A DNA stretch of 38,001 nucleotides. Source: Dysgonamonadaceae bacterium. GTDB lineage: Bacteria; Bacteroidota; Bacteroidia; Bacteroidales; Dysgonomonadaceae. The stretch is from assembly GCA_031272205.1 (NCBI GenBank), contig JAISUH010000012.1, forward strand, positions 1-38,001, read 5' to 3'. The position numbers and the translations under genes were made by a program. Below are positions 1 to 8,027 of the stretch, piece after piece. Within the stretch, counting starts at the first letter, position 1. Each line of letters opens with the position of its first letter. The notes beneath the pieces were generated by a model, which saw only the letters and a program-made list of their open reading frames with translations, ran no database searches and had not been told where the DNA came from.

Positions 1-111
1 TCGATCGGCCGGCTGCCTTGTCTTTCTTAACGTATATGTAAGCTTCTCAAAGATCTCCCGAACTCGCCTCCCGACGGCCCGGCGCTTCTCCCTTTTCTCG
101 GAAAGCGGGTG
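1..111 (-). promoter_or_regulatory. Probable rRNA operon leader with boxA-like element
   Basis: Read on the minus strand this is a GC-rich leader directly downstream of promoter P2. It contains GATCTTTGAG at about 46-55, which resembles the boxA antitermination core (CTTTRA) found in rRNA leaders. It continues with ACATATACG and AAGAAAGACAAGG towards the window edge. No coding frame is apparent. Two strong tandem promoters, a non-coding GC-rich leader and a boxA-like motif together suggest that a 16S rRNA gene begins just outside the window. The rRNA itself is not visible, so this is an inference. Confidence 0.45.
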
Positions 112-143
112 CAAAGATAATTGGTTTTTTTTTATCAGCCAAA
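112..143 (-). promoter_or_regulatory. Leftward promoter P2 (Bacteroidota sigma-type)
   Basis: On the minus strand a perfect -7 element TATCTTTG (112-119) lies 20 nt from a TTTG -33 element (140-143). This matches the Bacteroidota consensus TTTG-N(about 19-23)-TAnnTTTG. It points out of the window to the left, into the putative rRNA leader. Confidence 0.65.
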
Positions 144-267
144 CAAAATCACTGTTTATTTTCAAAAAAAAATCAAACAACTGATTTTGATTTCGATACA
201 ACAACAAATTTTTTGCACATCCCACCAACTTTTCGGTGAGTCCCCTCGTTTTTAAGCGAAAGGGCTA

Positions 268-300
268 CAAAGATAGCGCTATTTTTACATTCCATCCAAA
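268..300 (-). promoter_or_regulatory. Leftward promoter P1 (tandem with P2)
   Basis: On the minus strand TATCTTTG (268-275) is preceded by TTTG (297-300) with a 21-nt gap. It lies about 155 bp upstream of P2 and faces the same way. Tandem promoters of this kind are common in front of rRNA operons. Bases 144-267, between the two promoters, are very AT-rich and hold nothing else that I recognise. Confidence 0.6.
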
Positions 301-389
301 TATTTGAGGATGTTTTTTTCATTTTTTTTGTGTCATTAAATTCAAACAGAGCAATAAAAGCTGAAAATGAGGCTAATATATATTTCTGT

Positions 390-1817
390 TTACAACACAG
401 AAATATTCGTACTCTGCATAATAACGGGCTTTATCTCGAAATTTAGCGTTTCTCCGTCTCTTTTTACATCGAAAGTTACCGAAGAAGGCGTATTCCAATC
501 GATATACTGGTTAAAATTGAACAGGTAGGAGAATGCCGAACAGTATCTTTTGTCGGAAATGGCTTTCGCTACCTCGCTATATTTGGTGATATTCCAAAAC
601 ATACATTCTTTAAAACCGTTGCTGTCGGTATATTTCGTAGCCTGATCCCGAAGGCTCATTGTTTCGGCAATGAACCGGCGGTAACCTTCCGTCAGGGTTT
701 TCAAATTGTAATCGAATTTCAGATGTTGCAATTTAGTAATGACGTCTCCCGCCCGGATGTCCGCATAATAAGCCGGCGAACCCGGATCGACGGATACAAT
801 TTTTTTCAGGTCGGACATATCGTATCCGATACCCGTATAATTGTATTTCAGGTGACTGACTTCGAACGTTGCGGTTTTGCTGTCTCCGGCGTAAGGAAAA
901 CGGAGCAGCATGAGGGGCAAATTCACTTCGAGATAGGCTTCCAGCCCGAAATTTGATTTCAAGCGTTCGGAAATTTCACATTCCCACATCAGCGTGCTTT
1001 TGCCCGGCTGAAGGAATTTACGGTCGTAAAAACGGCATCCAAATTCAACTTCGAATGCCACGTCGTCTATACGCACCGGCTCTGAAGGGGAATAGAGGGG
1101 CAGCTTTACCATGCGGGAATTGCGCATATCGAAACGCCACACATTCTCGTAGCCCTCAATTGATACCCGATTGTTTTTGAACAGGGGGTTATCCTGATAG
1201 CTGTAAAATGTCTGAATAATAAAATCGGGATCTTCGGTATCGCGTTCCAAGCCCCGTTGTTCCAAGGCTCGTTCGATAACGGCATTGATGCGGTCGTCTA
1301 TCTCGCGAGTTTCTTCTGAAGAAGGTTCGAAATCGAAAGTTTGATAATTTGAGAAAACCGCTTCGGGGTTCATCGTCGTTTTCAGGGGCATCAAGAAACG
1401 ACGTTTTTGGATATCCTCCAGACTATAGAATCCATAAACCGAAGCCAATTGCGCTTCGGTTATGGCATTCCGCACGCGGCAATCCTTAGCGATGGACAGG
1501 GTTTTGAACGACGTGGAAAAATTGCGGATGGAAATAGACATGGCCGTATCATCGAGCGCAAACCACGACATAACGGTAGCGTAAGGTTTCAGATAAGTGC
1601 CGTTGCCGTTCACTTCCAAAATGATGTCGTTGATTTTCAATCCCGCCCTGTCGGCCGGGGAACCGGGAGTTATATTTGTAACGACGGGTTCGTGTTGTCC
1701 CCAATTGGGATTTTTGCTGATGACGAAAGTGAAACCCAAGTTGCAGGTCTGCGATGTTTGCGACAAAGCCACAAATGCAGCGAACAAAAATAACAATATA
1801 TGTATGGCACGTTTCAT
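390..1817 (-). CDS. Exported PDZ-domain protein with DUF4136-like middle
   Basis: 475-residue exported protein of unknown role. The first 20 or so residues (MKRAIHILLFLFAAFVALSQ) form a signal peptide without a clear lipobox. A PDZ-type module follows at about 28-105, with the carboxylate-loop and groove pattern GSPADRAGLKINDIILEVNG. The middle (about 160-210) has a pattern like DUF4136, FDFEP..D.RI...I...L..RGL.....PDFII, as in periplasmic or outer-membrane lipoproteins of unknown function. A second PDZ-like module sits at about 325-400 (IVSVDPGSPAYYADIRAGDVI). I see no protease domain or catalytic triad, so it is not an obvious HtrA or tail-specific protease. It is transcribed alone, leftward towards the putative rRNA promoters. 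The PDZ calls are firmer than the DUF4136 resemblance. Confidence 0.75.
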   Translation of the reverse strand: MKRAIHILLFLFAAFVALSQTSQTCNLGFTFVISKNPNWGQHEPVVTNITPGSPADRAGLKINDIILEVNGNGTYLKPYATVMSWFALDDTAMSISIRNFSTSFKTLSIAKDCRVRNAITEAQLASVYGFYSLEDIQKRRFLMPLKTTMNPEAVFSNYQTFDFEPSSEETREIDDRINAVIERALEQRGLERDTEDPDFIIQTFYSYQDNPLFKNNRVSIEGYENVWRFDMRNSRMVKLPLYSPSEPVRIDDVAFEVEFGCRFYDRKFLQPGKSTLMWECEISERLKSNFGLEAYLEVNLPLMLLRFPYAGDSKTATFEVSHLKYNYTGIGYDMSDLKKIVSVDPGSPAYYADIRAGDVITKLQHLKFDYNLKTLTEGYRRFIAETMSLRDQATKYTDSNGFKECMFWNITKYSEVAKAISDKRYCSAFSYLFNFNQYIDWNTPSSVTFDVKRDGETLNFEIKPVIMQSTNISVL

Positions 1818-1866
1818 ATAATAAGGATTTTCTTAGCGAAAAAATGTTGTTTGTAATTCATTCGGG

Positions 1867-1874
1867 CAAAGATA
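1867..1874 (-). promoter_or_regulatory. -7 element of promoter for the PDZ protein
   Basis: Minus-strand TATCTTTG lies about 50 bp upstream of the PDZ gene start and is a perfect TAnnTTTG match. No good TTTG -33 box is found at the expected distance. That position is instead occupied by a triple 7-bp repeat. Confidence 0.5.
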
Positions 1875-1890
1875 GCAGTTTTTTCTTAAT

Positions 1891-1911
1891 TTCGTAATTC
1901 GTAATTCGTAA
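1891..1911. repeat. Three tandem copies of TTCGTAA
   Basis: Three perfect head-to-tail copies of the heptamer TTCGTAA lie in the divergent intergenic region, exactly where the -33 box of the leftward PDZ-gene promoter should be. This could be a simple slippage repeat or a regulator site; the sequence does not decide. Confidence 0.6.
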
Positions 1912-1947
1912 TTGATTGTCAGTTTACAGAAATTTATGTCCTAATAT

Positions 1948-1978
1948 TTTGTAGGGAAAAAACTTCGCTATATCTTTG
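1948..1978 (+). promoter_or_regulatory. Promoter of the fimbrillin-like lipoprotein gene
   Basis: TTTG (1948-1951), a gap of 19 nt, then TATCTTTG (1971-1978) is a perfect Bacteroidota promoter. Transcription from about 1985 gives a 5' leader near 145 nt before the ATG at 2132. The leader has no recognisable Shine-Dalgarno sequence. Confidence 0.75.
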
Positions 1979-2131
1979 CAACTGAAATAGAAAACGATAC
2001 GGATTTCCACCCTGAAAAACGGGAATAAACATGGATATGATTTGCGGATCGCGCCGTGAAACTTTCAGCCTAAAAAAACAGGAACACGATGACTTTTTTG
2101 ACCCAACATACTTACGAATAAAAACATAAAT

Positions 2132-3814
2132 ATGCACACAAAACTATCAACAACAAAATTTGGCAGTAACCGCCTGCGAGCGACTTTATCGGCCATCTGC
2201 ATTATTCTGATAGCCTCCTGCTCGCAAGACGAGACGGCAGTTCTTCCCGAAGCACAGCAGACTGCAAAATGGGTATTGACTGCCACTATCGGCAACAACA
2301 CGCCGCAAACCAAGGCGACAGTGAAATACGGCCAGCCCTATGAAATTGGCGAAGATTTTACTTGGGAGCTGAACGACCTGATTAACCTCTCGCTCGAACC
2401 CACCTCAGGCGGCGACGGAACCAAATACGGACTGCGCTTTAAAGTAACGACCGTGAGCGAAAACGGCAATACGGCCACCTTGGAGCAGTACGATGCGGAA
2501 GGTTACACAGCCCCCACCATTCCTCCCGGCGAATACAGGCTTTATGCCGCTTACCCCTCGGATATACGGCTTATCGAAGGATCGGAACATCAGGCTTACA
2601 GCAACTACACGATGAGTATCAACAGCAGCGGCGTAGCTGTCTGGCAAACAGCCTCCAATTCGGTGCAGCTACCTGACGCTATATCCCAGCCCGGAGCAGC
2701 GATAAACCTTAGCGATAATACAAACACCGGCAACCCCAAAGCATGGTTTTATATGTACGATTATCAGCCCACGGTAAGCATCGGTAGCGGCGAGGTAAAC
2801 CTCAGCTTAAACTTCAAACACTATACTTCGTTGTTACGCTATACTGTTACCAATGCCGCCGACGCGGCAATAACGCTGAACGCCATCGAGCTGAAATTCA
2901 ATAATGCATATCCATTTGCTTATGTTTTTGGGCTTAACGGAGACACCCCATCCAAGCTGGCTCCGGGTTTGATTCATGACTATGCCCAGCTTACTTCCGG
3001 CATGAGTATTGCCGCCGGGCAAACGGTGGATTTTTACCGCCCTGTTGTTCCTGCCGGGGCAAATCTTGACAACGATATCTATAAACCGGTAAACGCCGAC
3101 GGAGTAAATTTAAAGTTTACGCTCAACGATCATGTGATTTATGCACCATTAACCCAGTCGCAGTTTACCGAGGCTTTTGGCGCCGACGCCTTCAAACCGG
3201 GCTACCGCTATGCTTTTAATGTGGCTATCACCGGCACGGATCCAGACCTTGCAATCGAACGGATGAAAACCTACGAGACGACGGATGCAGGCGTGGTTAT
3301 CAACGGCGTAACCTGGGCTACCCGCAATGTCGGCGCTCCCGGAACGTTTGCCCTCCGACCCGAAAACGCAGGAATGTATTACCAATGGAACCGCAAAATT
3401 GGATGGAGCAATACTGATCCGCTGAAAGGCAGCAATGGCAGCGAAACTTGGGACAGCACTGTTCCTGAAGGCAGTACTTGGGAAACATCCAATGACCCCT
3501 GCCCTGCCGGTTGGCGCATACCGACTAAGAATGAAATTCAGAGTTTGCGAGATGCCGGTAGCGTTTGGACAACTCAAAACGGTGGCGGACGTATTTTCGG
3601 CACAGCGCCCAATACGATCTTTTTGCCGGCTGTGGGTTTCCGCACTCCAGGCGATGGGTCGTTCTCTGGCGTAGGATCAAACGGTTACATCTGGTCGAAC
3701 ACACAGAGCAACAGCAGCAGCGCCTACTGTCTGGGTTTTCAGAGCATTTCTGCATATATAACAGATTATTATAGCAGAACCGGCTTTTCGGTGCGTTGTG
3801 CGAAGGATGAATAA
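2132..3814 (+). CDS. Fimbrillin-family lipoprotein with C-terminal FISUMP domain
   Basis: 560 residues. A lipoprotein signal ends in a lipobox (LIASC, Cys near residue 30), so the protein is probably anchored in the outer membrane. Residues about 40-370 have the layout of Bacteroidales fimbrillin/Mfa-like proteins: a Thr-rich opening around TKATV, a stretch reading PPGEYRLYAAYP, and repeated beta-rich segments. Residues about 385-558 form a FISUMP domain (Fibrobacter succinogenes major paralogous domain). It opens with GVTWATRNVG and has PCPAGWRIPTKNEI, FLPAVGFR, a YIWSNTQSNSS-like stretch, and a C-terminal GFSVRCAKD. Fimbrillins build surface fibres and FISUMP domains occur on surface lipoproteins, so a surface adhesin or fibre-tip role is likely. 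No usher or anchor genes are adjacent. It has its own promoter and stands alone. Confidence 0.8.
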   Translation: MHTKLSTTKFGSNRLRATLSAICIILIASCSQDETAVLPEAQQTAKWVLTATIGNNTPQTKATVKYGQPYEIGEDFTWELNDLINLSLEPTSGGDGTKYGLRFKVTTVSENGNTATLEQYDAEGYTAPTIPPGEYRLYAAYPSDIRLIEGSEHQAYSNYTMSINSSGVAVWQTASNSVQLPDAISQPGAAINLSDNTNTGNPKAWFYMYDYQPTVSIGSGEVNLSLNFKHYTSLLRYTVTNAADAAITLNAIELKFNNAYPFAYVFGLNGDTPSKLAPGLIHDYAQLTSGMSIAAGQTVDFYRPVVPAGANLDNDIYKPVNADGVNLKFTLNDHVIYAPLTQSQFTEAFGADAFKPGYRYAFNVAITGTDPDLAIERMKTYETTDAGVVINGVTWATRNVGAPGTFALRPENAGMYYQWNRKIGWSNTDPLKGSNGSETWDSTVPEGSTWETSNDPCPAGWRIPTKNEIQSLRDAGSVWTTQNGGGRIFGTAPNTIFLPAVGFRTPGDGSFSGVGSNGYIWSNTQSNSSSAYCLGFQSISAYITDYYSRTGFSVRCAKDE

Positions 3815-3871
3815 AGATTTCAATTACGTCATTTTTAGTTGAAAATAAAATCGTTTATCCATATTTATGTT

Positions 3872-3879
3872 TAACTTTG
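3872..3879 (+). promoter_or_regulatory. -7 element upstream of glgB
   Basis: TAACTTTG matches TAnnTTTG and lies 87 bp upstream of the branching-enzyme ATG. A clear TTTG -33 box is not present at the usual spacing, so this may be a weaker or regulated promoter for the glgB-manA-hemH run. Confidence 0.45.
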
Positions 3880-3966
3880 TAATGGCGGTTTTTATTGCTT
3901 TACAATTTAAATAAAAAACAAGCAGCCGAGGCAACCGTTCTGCTCGTTTCCTAAAACTCACACATT

Positions 3967-6003
3967 ATGCTGACACTCATTCAAAAAGACCCTTGGTTGG
4001 AACCCTACACCAAAGCTATCGAAGGGCGTTACGACGCGGTGATGCAAAAAGAGCGGGAACTGACGCGGAACGGAGAAATTTCGCTGTCGGATTTTGCAGT
4101 CGGATATTTTTATTTCGGGCTGCACAAAACAGCCGAAGGCTGGATATTGCGGGAATGGGCGCCGCATGCCACCGAGATTTTTCTCGCAGGGTCTTTCAAT
4201 AACTGGCAGCGGCAGGAAGCCTATCGGCTCAGAAAATCGGACAATGGCGTTTGGGAAGTGAAGTTGTCCATCGAAAAAATACATCATCTCGACTACTATA
4301 AACTATTGGTGAGCTGGGAGGGCGGTTCGGGAGAACGCATTCCGGCATGGTGCCAACGAGTGGTGCAAGACGAACAAACGCATATTTTCAGTGCACAGGT
4401 TTGGGAACCTGAGAAACCCTACGTTTTCAAGCATGCTCGTTTCATGCCCGATGTGTCTCCGTTGTTGATCTACGAATGTCATGTCGGGATGGCGTCAGAA
4501 GACGAAAAAGTGGGCACCTACAACGAGTTTCGCGAAAAAATTCTTCCGCGGGTGAAAGCCGACGGCTACAATGCCCTGCAAATCATGGCTATACAGGAAC
4601 ACCCCTATTACGGATCCTTTGGCTATCATGTAACGAACTTTTTTGCGCCTTCGTCGCGATTCGGCACGCCCGATGAGCTGAAACAACTGATTGACACAGC
4701 ACACGATATGGGTTTGGCCGTCATCATGGATCTCGTTCATTCTCATTCGGCGAAGAACGAATCAGAAGGCTTGGCCAAACAGGACGGCTCACCCGATTTG
4801 TATTTCTACAGCGATCCGGCGCGGCGTTATCATCCCGCATGGGACTCGCTTTGCTTCGATTACGGCAAGAATGAAGTCTTGCATTTTCTGCTGTCGAATT
4901 GCAAATACTGGTTGGATGAATACAAATTCGACGGATTTCGCTTCGACGGCGTTACATCGATGCTCTATTACAGCCACGGTTTGGGTGAGGCTTTCACCAA
5001 CTACGACGACTATTACAACGGGCATCAGGACGACAACGCCATCTGTTACCTGACCTTGGCCAACAAACTGATACACGAGGTCAATCCCGATGCCATCACT
5101 ATTGCCGAAGAGGTGAGCGGAATGCCGGGTTTGGCGGCCCCTATCGCAAGCGGCGGTTACGGTTTCGATTATCGTATGGCGATGAATATTCCCGATTTTT
5201 GGATCAAAACCATCAAGGAGAAAAAAGACGAAGACTGGCATCCAACAGCCATTTGGTGGGAAACGACCAATCGCCGTTCCGATGAAAAAACCATCTCTTA
5301 CGCCGAGAGCCACGATCAGGCTTTGGTGGGCGACAAAACCATTATTTTTCGCCTGATCGACTCCGATATGTACTGGTTCATGTCGAAGTTGATGCAAAGT
5401 TCTTTTCGGGTCGATCGCGGCCTCGCATTGCACAAAATGATCCGCTTGGTAACGGCCAGCACCATCAACGGCGGTTACCTCAATTTTATGGGAAACGAAT
5501 TTGGCCATCCCGAATGGGTTGATTTCCCACGCGAAGGCAACGGATGGTCGTATAAATATGCACGTCGGCAATGGCATTTGGCCGACGACCCGAACTTAAA
5601 ATATCATTATTTGGGCGATTTCGACAAGGCCGTGCTCGCGTTAATAAAATCGATAAACAATTTTCAGGAAACACCCATCCTGAAAATATGGGACAAGGAC
5701 GGCGACAATGTGCTGGCCTACATGCGCGGAGATTTGCTGTTTGTCTATAACTTCCATCCTTCCAACTCGTACAGCGATTACGGGATATTGGTTCCGGATG
5801 GCGAATACAAAGTGATGCTCAATACCGACAGCCCGAAATTCGGCGGTTTTGGGTTGAACGACGACAGCTTACGTCATTTCACTCATTTCGATGCGCTCTA
5901 TTCCCCAAAAGGATGGCTGAAGCTCTACATTCCCGCCCGCACGGCAATGGTGTTGAAAAAGGCACAAGCCGACGGCATTAAACAAAGGAAAAACAAAAAA
6001 TAA
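3967..6003 (+). CDS. glgB: 1,4-alpha-glucan branching enzyme, eukaryote-like
   Basis: 678-residue cytoplasmic enzyme that cuts alpha-1,4-glucan and re-attaches it as alpha-1,6 branches during glycogen synthesis. An N-terminal CBM48 region (about 45-150) contains EWAPHATEIFLAGSFNNW. The GH13 barrel follows, with probable nucleophile Asp327 (FRFDGV), acid/base Glu381 (IAEEVSGMPG) and a third acid, Asp450 (ESHDQ). A C-terminal beta domain ends near 665. The motifs YNALQIMAIQEHPYYGSFGYHV and VVHSHSAKN-type residues resemble animal and plant branching enzymes (GH13_8) more than E. coli-type GlgB. No glycogen synthase or phosphorylase is nearby. It opens a rightward run with manA and hemH; the manA ATG follows after 15 nt. 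Confidence 0.93.
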   Translation: MLTLIQKDPWLEPYTKAIEGRYDAVMQKERELTRNGEISLSDFAVGYFYFGLHKTAEGWILREWAPHATEIFLAGSFNNWQRQEAYRLRKSDNGVWEVKLSIEKIHHLDYYKLLVSWEGGSGERIPAWCQRVVQDEQTHIFSAQVWEPEKPYVFKHARFMPDVSPLLIYECHVGMASEDEKVGTYNEFREKILPRVKADGYNALQIMAIQEHPYYGSFGYHVTNFFAPSSRFGTPDELKQLIDTAHDMGLAVIMDLVHSHSAKNESEGLAKQDGSPDLYFYSDPARRYHPAWDSLCFDYGKNEVLHFLLSNCKYWLDEYKFDGFRFDGVTSMLYYSHGLGEAFTNYDDYYNGHQDDNAICYLTLANKLIHEVNPDAITIAEEVSGMPGLAAPIASGGYGFDYRMAMNIPDFWIKTIKEKKDEDWHPTAIWWETTNRRSDEKTISYAESHDQALVGDKTIIFRLIDSDMYWFMSKLMQSSFRVDRGLALHKMIRLVTASTINGGYLNFMGNEFGHPEWVDFPREGNGWSYKYARRQWHLADDPNLKYHYLGDFDKAVLALIKSINNFQETPILKIWDKDGDNVLAYMRGDLLFVYNFHPSNSYSDYGILVPDGEYKVMLNTDSPKFGGFGLNDDSLRHFTHFDALYSPKGWLKLYIPARTAMVLKKAQADGIKQRKNKK

Positions 6004-6018
6004 TTGACGAAAAACAAT

Positions 6019-7008
6019 ATGCAACAATCCATTGAACTCTACCCGTTAAAATTCGAGCCCATCCTCAAACCTGTGATTTGGGGAGGATCGGATATTTGCA
6101 AATTCAAAAATATACAGCCCTTGCAAGACGGCATCGGCGAAAGCTGGGAAGTTTCCGACGTGAAGGGACAGGTTTCAGTAGTCGCCAACGGCCCCTTGGC
6201 CGGAAAACTGCTCTCTGAGATTCTCTCCGAAGAAAAAGGTCGCTTGGTCGGCGAACACAATTACGCCCGTTTCGGGAACACCTTTCCCTTGCTGATAAAA
6301 TTTATCGATGCCCGCGACGATCTTTCCATACAGGTACATCCCGACGATACGCTCGCCCGAAAACGCCACAATTCGTTCGGCAAAACCGAAATGTGGTACA
6401 TCATCAAGGCTAGGCCCGAAGCATCGCTTTATTCGGGCTTTGCAGAAAGCATTACGCCCAACCAGTACGTCGAAAAAGTCAAAGATAACACCTTTACCAG
6501 TACGCTCAAAAAATACAGCGTGAAAGCGGGCGACGTGTTCTTTTTGCCTGCCGGACGGGTTCATGCCATCGGTGCGGGTTGCTTTATCGCCGAAATCCAA
6601 CAAACCTCGGACATCACCTACCGAATTTACGATTATAACCGCAAAGACGCGCAGGGAAATGGCCGCGAACTGCACACCGAGTTAGCGAAAGACGCTATTG
6701 ATTTCAAGGTATATGATTCGTACAAAACGGACTACGCCGCAAACCCAAACAATCCGGTGGAATTGGTTTCCTGCCCCTATTTCACGACCACCTTGCTGGA
6801 TTTCAATGAAAAACAGGAACGTAACCTCGCCGGCATCGACTCGTTCGTTATCTACATTTGCATGGAGGGTTCGTGTTCGCTCAGCGACGATAAAGGTTAC
6901 AGCCTGTCTTTGAGCCGGGGGGAAACAGCGCTTGTTCCCGCAACGGCAAAATCCGTTTCGTTTGCGCCGCAACAACAAACGAAACTTTTGGAGACTTGTG
7001 TGAAATGA
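6019..7008 (+). CDS. manA: Mannose-6-phosphate isomerase, class I
   Basis: 329 residues from the ATG at 6019. The frame is open from a TTG at 6004, directly after the glgB stop, but the ATG gives the normal N-terminus. The enzyme interconverts mannose-6-phosphate and fructose-6-phosphate in the cytoplasm and needs zinc. Family motifs are WGGSDIC, GESWEVSD, LLIKFIDA, the zinc-binding QVHPDD (Gln105, His107), GKTEMWYI with the Glu ligand, and LPAGRVHAIGAG with another His. A cupin-like C-terminal part ends at ETCVK. It sits 15 nt after glgB and 48 nt before hemH, so co-transcription is likely. It can feed released mannose into glycolysis, or supply mannose for glycans. Confidence 0.93.
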   Translation: MQQSIELYPLKFEPILKPVIWGGSDICKFKNIQPLQDGIGESWEVSDVKGQVSVVANGPLAGKLLSEILSEEKGRLVGEHNYARFGNTFPLLIKFIDARDDLSIQVHPDDTLARKRHNSFGKTEMWYIIKARPEASLYSGFAESITPNQYVEKVKDNTFTSTLKKYSVKAGDVFFLPAGRVHAIGAGCFIAEIQQTSDITYRIYDYNRKDAQGNGRELHTELAKDAIDFKVYDSYKTDYAANPNNPVELVSCPYFTTTLLDFNEKQERNLAGIDSFVIYICMEGSCSLSDDKGYSLSLSRGETALVPATAKSVSFAPQQQTKLLETCVK

Positions 7009-7056
7009 CAAAAAACGAAAACGAAAATCCCCATTTATCTTTTTCGCTAAGACGAC

Positions 7057-8025
7057 ATGAAAGGAATATTACTCGTAAATGTTGGTACGCCGACCGGCTT
7101 GTCGAGCACCAACGTAAGGCGATTCATCGGCGAGATGCTCTCCGACCCGCTACTCACAGACCAGCCGGAATGGTTGTCGCGTTTCCTCGCCCGTAAAATC
7201 ATTGCCCCGCTCGGATGTGCAAAGGCAAAGAAAAAATACAAATTGATCTGGCGAAAGGAGGAACCCATAGTCTCTCCCGTCCTTTACCATACACAGCAAT
7301 TGGCTCAGGCCTTGCAAGACAGGAAAGGTATTCCCGTGGAAATTGCCATGCGATACGGCGAGCCCGGTATAACGCAAGCTTTTCGCAATTTGGAGAAGCG
7401 CTGTCCCCTGCTCCATGAAGTCATTGTTTTTCCCCTGTTCCCGCATTATGCGCAATCCACCACAAAATCGGCCGTTGATGAAATTGGGAGAATTTTTTAC
7501 AGACGTCCCCACTCGTTTCGACTGAAGATCATAGAACCCTACTACAATCACCCTGCATTCATCAATGCGCTTGCAGTCAATGCAAAACCCCATATAACAA
7601 AGGAGATGGACAAATTGGTTTTCAGCTACCACAGCCTTCCCGTAAAACAGGTGGAACGCGCCTGGCAGAAAGGCAAGGAATTTGATTATGTTTATCAATT
7701 GAAGGAAACCAACCGTTTGCTCTGCGAACAACTACAAATACCTCAAAATCAGACAATAGCACTTTTCTCCTCTCAGCGCAGCAAAAATTGGTTGAAGCCG
7801 TTTTTAAATACCGATATCGGCGATCTGCCGAAAATGGGAATGACAAAAATTGCGGTGATCGCGCCGGGATTCCCCATCGATAATTTAGAAACGCTTTACG
7901 ATATTGATATCCTCGCACGACACCTCTTTATGGAAGCCGGAGGCGAGGAGTTTACCTTTATCCCGTCGCTCAACGCCAACGAGATATGGGTGGAAGCTTT
8001 GTGGAAAATTGTGTCGGGGGTGTGA
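7057..8025 (+). CDS. hemH: Ferrochelatase
   Basis: 322 residues, the usual bacterial length. Inserts Fe2+ into protoporphyrin IX, the last step of protoporphyrin-dependent haem synthesis. It starts LLVNVGTPTG and keeps the active-site His192 (FSYHSLP). Glu278 lies in the family motif PGFPIDNLETLYDI (usually PGFxxDCxETLEE). The loop FSSQRSKNWLKPF corresponds to the FQSRxGxxxWLxP segment. No other haem genes are seen here; many Bacteroidales lack the early part of the pathway and import porphyrin, which cannot be judged from this window. It converges with cdsA, with only 2 nt between the stops and no clear terminator hairpin. Confidence 0.93.
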   Translation: MKGILLVNVGTPTGLSSTNVRRFIGEMLSDPLLTDQPEWLSRFLARKIIAPLGCAKAKKKYKLIWRKEEPIVSPVLYHTQQLAQALQDRKGIPVEIAMRYGEPGITQAFRNLEKRCPLLHEVIVFPLFPHYAQSTTKSAVDEIGRIFYRRPHSFRLKIIEPYYNHPAFINALAVNAKPHITKEMDKLVFSYHSLPVKQVERAWQKGKEFDYVYQLKETNRLLCEQLQIPQNQTIALFSSQRSKNWLKPFLNTDIGDLPKMGMTKIAVIAPGFPIDNLETLYDIDILARHLFMEAGGEEFTFIPSLNANEIWVEALWKIVSGV

Positions 8026-8027
8026 GG

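Noticed and set aside
229-262. Possible small hairpins between the two leftward promoters
   Set aside because: The stems are only four to five base pairs with mismatches and no U-tract, not enough for a terminator call.
4789-5577. Minus-strand open frame (262 codons) inside glgB
   Set aside because: It is antisense to the GH13 catalytic barrel, without promoter or family motif.
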